64,000 bases of DNA from Bryobacterales bacterium (lineage in GTDB: Bacteria; Acidobacteriota; Terriglobia; Bryobacterales; Bryobacteraceae): contig JADZCI010000306.1 in NCBI GenBank assembly GCA_020851655.1, positions 1 through 64,000 on the forward strand, in the 5' to 3' direction. The position numbers and the translations under genes are program-made. The notes beneath the pieces were generated by a model that did no database searches, was not told the origin of the DNA, and saw nothing but the letters and a program-made list of their open reading frames with translations. Position 1 is the stretch's first letter, and each line of letters starts with the position of its first letter. Of the stretch, positions 44,137 through 55,200 are shown in pieces.

Positions 44137-47100
44137 TCAGAAGCTCAAACGCAGCCCGAACCTGAACCGCCTTTCAGAGGGCGAGGTCAGGGCCGTCTGA
44201 GTGCTCGTAATCGACGAAAAGTTGTTCAATGTTTGAACGGAACCATCGGCGTTCAGACGCATGCTGGCGACGCCCGCTCCGGGGTTCGCGAACTTCGGGG
44301 TGTTGGTGATATTGAAGCTCTCCGCTTTGAACTCCAACTTCCACCTCTCGGTGATCGAGAAGGTGCGGAAGAGGCTAAGATCCAGGTTCCACATTCCTGG
44401 GCCTCGCAGCGTGTTGCGGCCGGTTGTGCCGAACCGGACCCCGGTTGGCTGCCGGAAGGCGAGTGGATCGAACCAGGACTTGTTTGCGCCGATCTCGCCG
44501 GGTACGGCCACCTTTCCGGGCTTCACCTGGTCTGCGGTCTGTGAACTGCCCGGAGCGTTCAACGATGCGCCATCGGCGGAGATCGTGAACGGAGTCCCGG
44601 TGTAGATGTTATAGACGCCGTTCATCCGCCAACCGCGCAACAGCCACGATCCGAAGCCACCCTGAACCCACTTTTGTCCCGGACCAAATGGCAGGTCATA
44701 GAGGAACCCCAGGGTGAACATGTGAGTCCGGTCATAGCCGGCGACGGCCCGGTTCCGCAGCAACGCGGGCGCCCAGTTGGTCACGGGCAAGCCCGCCCAG
44801 CCATCTTCGTCGGTCCAGTTGATCGTCTTCGACCAGGTGTAGGCGCCCTTCAGGAACAACCCCTTCGAAAACTGCCGGTTCAATGCTGTCTGCAATGAAT
44901 GGTAGTTGCCGTTCACCCACCCATCCCACATCAGCGCCGCGATCCGGCGGTTCTGTGTTGCCGCCAGCGGCCGGCCCGCCGGTCCGGTACCAGGAGGCGC
45001 GGCATTGATGTCGAGATCCGCCATCTGGCGGACAGTCTGTGTTCCGACGTAGGCGACCGAGGTCACCAGGTCCAGCGGCAGCCTTCGCTCCACGGTGAAG
45101 TTCCACGACTGCACGTAGCCCCGATGCAACTCTCCACCCCACGGGCTTCTGGGGCCCATGTCAACCGTGGGCGGCAGCGTCAGGATTCCGGTGCTGATAT
45201 CCGGCAGCGGCACTGCCGGGATCCCCTTGTCCAGCGTGTCCGCGTAGGCGTAGGGTCCTGAGGAAACCCAGGACGCGGTGATCGTCGCCGGATACAGGCC
45301 GCGCAAGGGACGCGAGAACGGCAGCGGGTCAAAGGTAATACCGTATCCGCTCCGGATGACCGTGTTCTCCGACAGGCGGTACGCGAAACCGATCCGCGGA
45401 GCAATCAATTTCTTGCTGGTGGTGATGCCCACGTTGTTCGGATTACCGCCGATGCCGCCCAGATAGACGAGGTTGGTCGCCGGGTCCCACCGCTCGATCC
45501 CACGATTGGCTCGCGAGATCAGGGGATAGTATTCGTAGCGCGCGCCCAAGTTGAGCGTGAGCTTCCGGGTGATCTGCCAGCGATCCCGGAAATACCAGCC
45601 AAACTGCCACTCACGGTTGGTCATCTGGAAGAACTGGACGGTCTTGCCCATGGAAGTCGTCAGTCCAAGCAGGTAAGTCGCATAGGAATTCAGGTAGTTG
45701 GCGGTGTAGCCTGTAGTGCCCGTCGCATTCGCGCTAAAGGTCAGACTTCCGCGCGGGCCCGATCCCGTTTCCGGCTGCCAGTGGTCCATGTGATAGCGAA
45801 CCATGTCGAAGCCCCACCGGAATTCATGCGCGCCCTTGATTTTCGACATGTTTGTCGTAAACGTGTACGACTTCTCGTTGCGGAACAGCGGCAGGTAGCC
45901 AAAGCTGTTGCCCCACCCGGTGAAGCCGTGGGTGATGGTTGGCATTCCGCTGTAACACTTCCCTTCCGCCGACGGAGGGCAGGCTTTCTTCACCTCTTCC
46001 GCCCCCTGCGCGTAGCCACTGACGACGGGATCGTTTGTATTCGGGATTCCCCATACCTCTGTGCCGATGTTCTCTCCGAAGTCCGGAGCGTACCGCGTCT
46101 GTTGAAAGGGTGTCACCGCAAAAGTGCTGTCCATGACGAACGTCGGCGATATCGTCCAGGTGTGTCCGAACGTGTAGATGCTGACGTCCATCACGTTCGT
46201 GCCTGGGCTGCCCGCCTTGCTGAGACCTGGCCCGCCGACGGCGCCGAGTGCGAAGGGGGCGTTCCAGTAGCCGTCCATGCGGCTGTACTTGCCCCAAATC
46301 GACAGGTTTGTACGCGGGTTCCAGTTGATCTTGATGTCGTAGTTCTCGCGGTCCAGTTGCTCGGTGGCCGAGTTGTAGTAGTTGTTCAGGGTGCCGAATG
46401 AAGTCCCCTCCATGTTGGGCAGCGGAGCATCCTGCTGAATCCGCTTGCTGATCGAACTGATCCGGTTGCCAGGCACCTGGTTGCCAGCAAATGGACTTCT
46501 TCCGGCCCCATTGGCTTGCCCGGTCAGCGGATCGTAGATGGTGGCCCCCAGGCCCGCGAAATTGCCGTTGCGAATCGCCTGAGTCGGAACCGAGTACGGC
46601 GTGGGCGAGATGCCCGCGCGTTCCCTCGTCGCTTCCACGCTGCCGAAGAAGAACAGCTTGTCCTTGATGATCGGCCCTCCAATGGTTCCGCCGAAGATGT
46701 TGAAGATCGACTTTGCTTTGCCTTGGTTGGCGGGAAGGAAGAAGTTCCGTGCATAGAGATGCTGGTTGTCGTGGTAATGGTAGGCGACGCCATGCACTTC
46801 GTTCGTCCCGCTCTTGGTTGCGACCGTCATCGCGGCGCCGCCTGCCATCCCCTGCTCGGCGTCAAATGACCCGGTCGTGACATTTACCGTTTCGATCGAT
46901 TCGACGGGCGGGACATAGACCAGGTGCTGGGGCAGCCAGATGAAGACGTTCGTCGCGCCGTCGACACGAGTCCGGTTGTTGTTCATCGCCGTCCCGTTCA
47001 CGTTGGTCCCCAGCGCGCGGCCGATGGCGTCGCCCAGGTGTTGGAAGTTGGTTGGCGTCGCTCCCGGCACGAGATTCAGCAGGCTCTGGAAGTTGCGATA

Positions 47101-47547
47101 GTTCGAGAGCGGCAGATTGCTGATCTCCCGGCTGGTGATCTCCGTCCGCACGTCCGATTTGTCTGTTTGCAGCAACGTGGTGGCCGCCGATACGGTGATG
47201 TTCTCGGTCATGGTGCCGACTTCCAGTTGGAGATCAACCCGCGTCACCATGTTGATGGTTACTTGCACCCCTTCGCGTGTCATTGTGCGGAATCCCTGGG
47301 CTGTCACGCGGATGTCATACGTGCCCGGAAGAACGTTGACCAGCGAGTACCGTCCGCCGGAATCGGCTGTTGTCTCGCGGACGGCGCCAGTCCCCTTGCT
47401 CACGGCGGAAATTTTGGCGTTCGGAATCACCGCGTCGCTTGGGTCCACGACCGTCCCGACGATCGAGCCGTACAGTACTTGGGCGCCGGCCGAAGGGGCC
47501 GTCAGCCCGGCTAGCGCAAGCGCCAGCGCAAACCCTGAAGCCTTCAT
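44137..47547 (-). CDS. Oar-like TonB-dependent outer membrane receptor
   Basis: A 1,136-residue protein with a signal peptide (ALALALAGLTAPSAGAQV), a carboxypeptidase-regulatory-like domain (~25-110, GTVVDPSDAVIPNAKIS...YSLVNVLPGTYDIRVTAQGFR), a plug (~115-250), and a beta-barrel ending in FGLRLSF. It is a distant paralogue of the receptor at 31559-35170. The ribosome site GGAGGTAAGGG precedes the start. Ligand unknown. An inverted repeat (47642-47660) lies upstream. Confidence 0.93.
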   Translation of the reverse strand: MKASGFALALALAGLTAPSAGAQVLYGSIVGTVVDPSDAVIPNAKISAVSKGTGAVRETTADSGGRYSLVNVLPGTYDIRVTAQGFRTMTREGVQVTINMVTRVDLQLEVGTMTENITVSAATTLLQTDKSDVRTEITSREISNLPLSNYRNFQSLLNLVPGATPTNFQHLGDAIGRALGTNVNGTAMNNNRTRVDGATNVFIWLPQHLVYVPPVESIETVNVTTGSFDAEQGMAGGAAMTVATKSGTNEVHGVAYHYHDNQHLYARNFFLPANQGKAKSIFNIFGGTIGGPIIKDKLFFFGSVEATRERAGISPTPYSVPTQAIRNGNFAGLGATIYDPLTGQANGAGRSPFAGNQVPGNRISSISKRIQQDAPLPNMEGTSFGTLNNYYNSATEQLDRENYDIKINWNPRTNLSIWGKYSRMDGYWNAPFALGAVGGPGLSKAGSPGTNVMDVSIYTFGHTWTISPTFVMDSTFAVTPFQQTRYAPDFGENIGTEVWGIPNTNDPVVSGYAQGAEEVKKACPPSAEGKCYSGMPTITHGFTGWGNSFGYLPLFRNEKSYTFTTNMSKIKGAHEFRWGFDMVRYHMDHWQPETGSGPRGSLTFSANATGTTGYTANYLNSYATYLLGLTTSMGKTVQFFQMTNREWQFGWYFRDRWQITRKLTLNLGARYEYYPLISRANRGIERWDPATNLVYLGGIGGNPNNVGITTSKKLIAPRIGFAYRLSENTVIRSGYGITFDPLPFSRPLRGLYPATITASWVSSGPYAYADTLDKGIPAVPLPDISTGILTLPPTVDMGPRSPWGGELHRGYVQSWNFTVERRLPLDLVTSVAYVGTQTVRQMADLDINAAPPGTGPAGRPLAATQNRRIAALMWDGWVNGNYHSLQTALNRQFSKGLFLKGAYTWSKTINWTDEDGWAGLPVTNWAPALLRNRAVAGYDRTHMFTLGFLYDLPFGPGQKWVQGGFGSWLLRGWRMNGVYNIYTGTPFTISADGASLNAPGSSQTADQVKPGKVAVPGEIGANKSWFDPLAFRQPTGVRFGTTGRNTLRGPGMWNLDLSLFRTFSITERWKLEFKAESFNITNTPKFANPGAGVASMRLNADGSVQTLNNFSSITSTQTALTSPSERRFRFGLRLSF

Positions 47548-47641
47548 ATCCCTTACCTCCCCACAACGCGTCCAGGGTCACCCTGAGGGCTCACCCGTCG
47601 AACCCGCTGGGGGTGTTACAGCTAACCCTGGTTTAAGTTGT

Positions 47642-47660
47642 ACGGGTATCATACACCCGT
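47642..47660. repeat. Short inverted repeat between gpmA and receptor
   Basis: ACGGGT (47642-47647) and ACCCGT (47655-47660) form a 6-bp inverted repeat with a 7-base spacer. It lies after the gpmA stop and before the receptor start. It could be an operator or a weak hairpin; it has no T-run. Confidence 0.35.
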
Positions 47661-47697
47661 TAGCGCGCCGGAGGAACCCAACTTCGGCTGGGAAAGT

Positions 47698-48447
47698 TCA
47701 GGTTTGTTTCTTGCCTTGCTTGGCGACGGCTTCCATTGCCGCCTTGACCTTTTCGGGGTCACCCAGGTAGTAAGACTTGACCGGCTTGAGGTTCCCGTCA
47801 AGTTCATACACGAGTGGCATACCTGTCGGGATGTTTAATTCCACGATGGCGGCGTCGGAGACGCCGTCCAGGTACTTCACCAGCGCGCGCAGGCTGTTGC
47901 CGTGCGCCGCAATCAGGACCCGCCGGCCAGCTTGGATGGCCGGTGAGATGGTCTCATGCCAGTACGGCAGGAAACGCGCGACGGTGTCTTTCAGGCATTC
48001 GGTGAGCGGGAGGTCTTTACCGTCTAGCCCGGCATAGCGGGGATCTCTTCCGGGGTACCGTTCGTCGTCAGGCGTCAAGGGTGGAGGAGGGATGTCATAG
48101 CTCCGCCGCCAGATTTTCACCTGGTCTTCTCCGAACTTGGCGGCTGTTTCGGACTTGTTGAGGCCTTGTAGCGCGCCGTAGTGCCGCTCGTTCAGGCGCC
48201 ATGAGCGCTCTACTGGAATCCACAGCAGGTCCATCTGCTCACAAACGATGTTATACGTCCGGATCGCCCGCTTAAGGACCGAAGTAAATCCCAAATCGAA
48301 GGTGAAGCCCTCCTTCTTGAGTACCTGGCCGCCTTCGATCGCCTCCTCAATTCCTTTCCCGCTGAGATCGACGTCAGTCCAGCCAGTAAATCGATTCTCT
48401 TTGTTCCACGTGCTTTCGCCGTGCCGCAGTAAGACGACTCTGTACAT
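47698..48447 (-). CDS. gpmA: 2,3-bisphosphoglycerate-dependent phosphoglycerate mutase
   Basis: A 249-residue dPGM that interconverts 3- and 2-phosphoglycerate. The N-terminus [15 protein letters not shown] has the phospho-His motif [24 protein letters not shown] and [14 protein letters not shown] are conserved. Start at ATG 48447 with the ribosome site GGGAGG. The enolase gene ends 10 bases upstream, so two successive glycolytic enzymes are encoded together. Confidence 0.96.
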   Translation of the reverse strand: MYRVVLLRHGESTWNKENRFTGWTDVDLSGKGIEEAIEGGQVLKKEGFTFDLGFTSVLKRAIRTYNIVCEQMDLLWIPVERSWRLNERHYGALQGLNKSETAAKFGEDQVKIWRRSYDIPPPPLTPDDERYPGRDPRYAGLDGKDLPLTECLKDTVARFLPYWHETISPAIQAGRRVLIAAHGNSLRALVKYLDGVSDAAIVELNIPTGMPLVYELDGNLKPVKSYYLGDPEKVKAAMEAVAKQGKKQT

Positions 48448-48457
48448 AGCCTCCCCC

Positions 48458-49792
<1,335 letters not shown>

Positions 49793-49859
49793 TCATATTG
49801 CGGCGCCCGCAAGGCGTGAATGTAACAAGGCGTTACCGGCGAATAAGCCAACTTTGGCG

Positions 49860-51788
49860 CTATTCTTCGTCATTCTGCGCGGCGAGGCGTGTTACAACGG
49901 TCAGGTCCTCCAGCGTCGTGACATCTCCGGTCACGGTGCGCGTCGTTACGATCTCACGAAGTAGCCGGCGCATGATTTTTCCACTGCGCGTTTTTGGAAG
50001 CGCCTCGGCGAAACGAATCTCCTCCGGACGCGCGAACGCGCCGATTTCGTGCGCCACCCATTGCCGCAGTTCCTTGTTCAAGGCGGGAAGATCGTAGTCG
50101 CCCGCTTTCAGCGTGACGAAGCAGCACACGGCTTGCCCCGTGATTTCGTGGGGCTTGCCCACGACAGCCGCCTCGGCCACGGCAGGGTGCCGGACCAGCG
50201 CGGACTCGACTTCCATCGTGGAAAGACGGTGGCCGCTGACATTCATGACGTCGTCCACACGGCCAAGAATCCAGAAGTAACCGTCCTCGTCCTGCCGCGC
50301 CGCGTCTCCGGTGAAATAGACACCAGGGATCCGGCTGAAGTATTGCTGTTGAAAACGCTCCGGATCACCCCAGATGGTCCGGATCATGCTCGGCCAGGGA
50401 CGCTTGATGATGAGGAAGCCTTCCTGATTGGCGGCTACGGGGTTTCCAGAGAAATCGACCACCTCGGCGATGATTCCGGGCAACGGCAAAGTTCCCGAAC
50501 CGGGTTTCAACGGCACGGCGCCGGGCATGGGCGCAATCAGGATTCCTCCCGTCTCCGTTTGCCACCACGTATCGACAATCGGGCAGCGGTTCTTGCCAAT
50601 CACGCGGTAATACCATTCCCAGGCGGCGGGGTTGATGGGTTCGCCCACCGAACCGAGCAAGCGGAGGCTTGAGAGGTCGTGCATCGCGGGCCATTTCTCA
50701 CCCTGCTTGATCAGGGCGCGAATCGCCGTCGGTGATGAGTAAAAAATCGATACCTTGTGCTTCGCCACGGTCTGCCAGAACCGCCCGTAGTCCGGATAAT
50801 CGGGCGCACCTTCGTACATCACGGTCGTGGCGCCCGCCGCAAGCGGAGCGTATACGACATAGCTATGTCCGGTGACCCAACCGATATCGGCGGTGCACCA
50901 GTACACGTCTTCCTCCCTGAGATCGAACACCCACTTCATCGTCATCAGGATCGCCGTCAGGTAACCGCCGGTCGTATGCAGGATGCCTTTGGGTTGTCCC
51001 GTCGTGCCGGATGTGTAGAGGACATACAGCGGGTGTTCGGAATCAACGGGCACAGCGGGACAATCGTCTGAAACGCCCTCCTCAAGCTCGTGCCACCAGT
51101 GATCGCGTCCTTCCCGCATCGGGATTTGCGACTTGGTGCGCTGGTGGACGATCACGTTTTGAACTCCGGGACACTCCTGTACGGCTTCATCGACGGCGTC
51201 CTTGAGGCGTACTTCCTTCCCGCGCCGCCAGCCTCCATCGGCAGTGATGACCATACAGGCGTCCAGGTCCTGGATCCGTGCTTTGAGCGCCTCAGCCGAG
51301 AATCCGCCAAAGACGACGCTGTGGATAACGCCCAGGCGCGCGCAAGCCAGCAGCGCCACCGGCAGTTCCGGGACCATCGGCATATAGACGATTGCCCTGT
51401 CCCCGGTTTTCAGTCCGCGGGCTTTCAACACGTTCGCAAAACGGCAGACCAGCCGGTGCAATTCCTTGTAAGTGATCTCGCGGACGTCTCCCGGTTCACC
51501 TTCCCAAAGGATCGCGACTTTGTCTCCCCGCGCTTCAAGATGCCGGTCAATGCAGTTGTAGGCGGCATTCGTCTTGGCGCCGGCGAACCATTTCACAAAT
51601 GGCGGGTTCCACTCAAAGACGTGGTCCCAGGGCTCGAACCAATGAATCTCGCGCTTGGCGATGTCAGCCCAAAATGCCTCGGGGTTGCCGGCGGCTTCAC
51701 GATAGAGCTTTCGATACTGCTCCATGCCTTGAACGTGGGCTTTGCTAACAAACTCGGGTGAGGGTGGGAAAATGGCGTTCTCTGACAT
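49860..51788 (-). CDS. acs: Acetyl-CoA synthetase
   Basis: A 642-residue acetate-CoA ligase (AMP-forming). The motif [52 protein letters not shown], and [16 protein letters not shown] with the acetylatable Lys are all present. I chose ATG 51788 (MSENAIFPP) rather than an upstream frame extension. Activates acetate for the TCA cycle or lipid synthesis. Confidence 0.96.
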   Translation of the reverse strand: MSENAIFPPSPEFVSKAHVQGMEQYRKLYREAAGNPEAFWADIAKREIHWFEPWDHVFEWNPPFVKWFAGAKTNAAYNCIDRHLEARGDKVAILWEGEPGDVREITYKELHRLVCRFANVLKARGLKTGDRAIVYMPMVPELPVALLACARLGVIHSVVFGGFSAEALKARIQDLDACMVITADGGWRRGKEVRLKDAVDEAVQECPGVQNVIVHQRTKSQIPMREGRDHWWHELEEGVSDDCPAVPVDSEHPLYVLYTSGTTGQPKGILHTTGGYLTAILMTMKWVFDLREEDVYWCTADIGWVTGHSYVVYAPLAAGATTVMYEGAPDYPDYGRFWQTVAKHKVSIFYSSPTAIRALIKQGEKWPAMHDLSSLRLLGSVGEPINPAAWEWYYRVIGKNRCPIVDTWWQTETGGILIAPMPGAVPLKPGSGTLPLPGIIAEVVDFSGNPVAANQEGFLIIKRPWPSMIRTIWGDPERFQQQYFSRIPGVYFTGDAARQDEDGYFWILGRVDDVMNVSGHRLSTMEVESALVRHPAVAEAAVVGKPHEITGQAVCCFVTLKAGDYDLPALNKELRQWVAHEIGAFARPEEIRFAEALPKTRSGKIMRRLLREIVTTRTVTGDVTTLEDLTVVTRLAAQNDEE

Positions 51789-51889
51789 GTTTTGTGTCGA
51801 GTGTAGCAAACCGTTCGCGCTACAATCAGAAAGCTTATGCCGGCCCAGCCTAGCCACGACGGGGCAATTCAAGAGAGGTCCAAATCCTG

Positions 51890-52249
51890 ATGCTCGTTAC
51901 TGACCTGAAATCTCTTCACTCCACATACGCCGAGCTTTTCAACAACGGCGATGCCGGTGGATTGGCGTCTTTGTACGGCGGCGATGCCGTTTTTGTGCCT
52001 CAACCCGGGGTGGAACTCCGGGGCGCCGAGGCAATCCGCGCGGCCATCCAAGGTTTTCTCGGCACCGGTTTCAAGATGACGATGACCACGGTTTTTGTTC
52101 TCGACAGCGGTGACCTGGCGCTGCTTTCCGGTGAGTGGAAGCTCACAGACAATGGCCAGACGGCGATGTCGGGCAAATCATCCGAGGTAGTGCGCCGGGG
52201 CAGCGACGGCGGTTGGCGCTACGTCATCGACAACCCGTTCTCGGCTTAG
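51890..52249 (+). CDS. SnoaL/NTF2-like (DUF4440) small protein
   Basis: A 119-residue protein with the NTF2-like fold: [32 protein letters not shown] followed by [14 protein letters not shown] and beta strands to [10 protein letters not shown]. Members include ketosteroid isomerase-like enzymes and unknowns. GAGAGG precedes the start. The stop overlaps that of the converging STAND gene by four bases (TTAG). Confidence 0.85.
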   Translation: MLVTDLKSLHSTYAELFNNGDAGGLASLYGGDAVFVPQPGVELRGAEAIRAAIQGFLGTGFKMTMTTVFVLDSGDLALLSGEWKLTDNGQTAMSGKSSEVVRRGSDGGWRYVIDNPFSA

Positions 52250-55200
52250 CCGCGGCGTTTCGACGTAGTTCCCAGGGAGTCCCGAACCGCCTCAAAAAGC
52301 GCCGGCTCCACAGATGCGGGAGCCGTGTTGATCGCACGAATCAGGTTGACGAGTGCTGCCTGCTGCGGGGACGGTGGGACGCGCCGTTCAAGGTAGTGCA
52401 CTGTGCCGCCGTATACCCAATCGGGGGCGCTTTTCCTTCCGCGAAACGCTCGCGCGTACAGGGTCTCGACCTGGAGGAGAGTATCCGACGCCTTGCCATT
52501 GTCTTTTTCAACAACCTGTGCGATGAGGGTGAACAGATACATCGCCATCTGCCAGTCGTGGTTGCTGATGCGCGCCGCCAGCGCCGGCGCGCGTTCGATC
52601 ACCTCCGCGTAGCGCCCGGTGGTCAAACTGCATTCGAGCAGGTTGGCTTCAGTCGAATCGGCTTCCGCGGGGTTGGACCTCTTCTGAATTTCCAGCAGCT
52701 TGCGGTTCGACTGGTATGCCTGTTCATAGGCGGACGGATCTTTTGGCGCAATTCGCTCGTGATAGACGTAGGCAAGCTGGGCATAGATCTCGCCCACTTC
52801 CGGATACAGTTCTCGCAAGCGGTTCAATTCCGCAACGGCCTCTTTATCGCGTGACTGCGCAACGTAAATTTCCCGAAGCAAGCGATAGGTCCACGGGAAA
52901 GAAGGGTCGGTCCGCAGGGCTTCCCTCATAGGCGCCTCGGCGGCGCGGAATCGCCCTTGATCCCGGAGGATCAACGCTTGCATGTAGTACGCCCAACTGT
53001 AACCAGGCCACAGGCGCGTCGCTTCCTGGAACTGCCTGTAGGCTTCGCTCTTGCGATTCAGTTCATAAAGAATTGAACCCAGAGTGCCGTGCGCATCCGG
53101 TAGCTGCTGGTCCGCTCTAACCGCTCCTTCAGCTTTCTTCAGCGCTTCGGCCAGATTTCCCCGCGTCTGCAGCCGCTGCGCTTCGACATTGAGTTGCGTG
53201 GCGGCTTCGCGACCCGTGGGCTGAAGCTTGGCCGACAATTCTGGAGGCAGACGTTTGGCTTGTTCCTGAAGATCGCGGATGGCATTGGCTGCTTCGGGCG
53301 TGTCCATATCCCGCAACAACTCGGCAGCGGCGCCGCGCGCGTCCCTTTGGACTGTCGAGAGGTTCACTACGTCTCGTGTGCGGGCCGGGTCGTTGGCCGC
53401 GTTTTCGCGGCTCGCCGTCTGGAGCGGCAACCCGTCAAACAAGACGAAGCTCTTCAGAGCATTCACGGCCCGCGGGTCTTTGGATGCGGCCAGCGCGCGC
53501 ATAATCTGGCGCTTCACCTCGATCTCGGGCGAAGTCTGCAAGGCGCCCCTGAGGATCTCCGCCCGCTGGCCAACCACCTCCTGCGACTTTGGGACGTTAC
53601 CGATGGTGTGTGACAGCATGGCTGCAATCGCACCGGCAAACTGTTGATTGTCGAGCGCTGCCTCGGTCTCCGATCGGCCCGCATTCAACAACACCGGTTT
53701 GGCAAGTAGCTGGTCCAGGCCGGCGACGAGTTCGGGAGAGCCGCCGATTTCCGACGCATGACGCAACGAGTCTTGCGATGCCGTGCGTTTATCCTTGTCC
53801 CCGAGTCCGCCAATCAACGCGGCGACGGCCAGGCTTCGCGCCGCGCTGGCTTCCTCCAATCCCTGGCGAACCTGCCGGGTTTCCCAAGCTTCTTTCGGAT
53901 CCTGCCACCAGTAGCGCCGTTCCCTCTTCTGGAATTCCTCTTCCGCGTGGCGATCGTAATTACCAGCGACCTTTGCCAGGCTCCGGCCCAGACCGCTTGC
54001 GTGCGCCGCGTCACACTGCCCGAACAGGCTGGCCAGTTCCGCCGCGGATTTCCGCGGATACCGGACTGCCAGAAACTCCGCGGTCACCGACAGATCGCTG
54101 ATCTCTGACGGGCTGAGCGAGCCCGACAATTCCTTCAGCTCCTTGATCTGCGGCCACCCTGGGTTGTGTAAAGTTCTCAGTCCGTCGGTAATGAGCAGGA
54201 GAGCCAGTAGCGCCAGGCCCACCGCGGCCACCTTCACCAGCGGCGGCCAGCCACGGAAGGGACGCACCCAGGCAGCCATCCAGAAGCGCAAGCGGTCAAC
54301 ACCCAGCAAGGCGCTCCGCCGGGCGGACAAGGCCTGTATTGAGCCTTCGGTCGGGTACTTGGCCAGGAGCCGGACGGCCACGGTTCTCTCCTGAGGCCCA
54401 CCATCGTCGAACATTTCGCCGAGTTCGGTGACGACCCTCTCGTAGCCCTTGCGGTCCTTGTACCGCGCAATGCAGTCCAGCATCTCTTTCGGCGTTTGCG
54501 ATTGGTTTTGCCGCAGGACACGCAACAAGTCCGATCCGGGAATGGAATCGCCGAAGTGGGCGAGCCACCGGCGCGCGTGGCGCGATTCTTTGGCATCCGA
54601 GCTCTGAAGGCGGCGCAGCAACACGCCGGATGATACGGGACTGGCCAATAGCGACCGTAGAACGCCGCAGTGGGCGGGAGAACGCCAAGGACCGCGCCGC
54701 CCCCATCGTTCTCCTTCGACCAGGGACGCCGCCGCCGCCAACCACGACAAAACCAGGCCGCCATACCGGTAGAGGAACAGCAGCGCCGTCGAGAACCGGT
54801 CGAGTCCGCTTTGAACGGAGCCGACCGCAAAGAGGTGCTCCAAGGCGAAAGTCGAAACCAGGGCCAGAATCGCCAGCAATTCAATGCCGAAGAAGCGGAC
54901 CGCTTTCCGCCGCCGGCCGGTGATCCAGTGTCCGGCGCCGTGAAGCGCAAGGCCGCTGCTCAGCATGACGCCCGCCAGCAGGACGTTGGACAATGTTCGC
55001 GAAAAGGTGCCGGGTGCGGCGGGTTTCCGTCTTGATTCCCACGAGGCGGCGAGCGTAGCGGCGAGCCCGTTCACCAGCCACAAGGGCACCACCAGCCAGG
55101 CGGGCGCAGGTATCGCTTCGAACATCCCCAGAACTGCAAAAGCTTCGACCGCCAGGAATGCCGCCCCCCAACGCCAGCGCTTCAGGAAGAACAGAGCCAG

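Noticed and set aside
51803-51825. Inverted repeat GTAGC / GCTAC upstream of acs as an operator
   Set aside because: Only 5 bp per arm with an 11-base spacer, so chance is likely; no recognisable motif.
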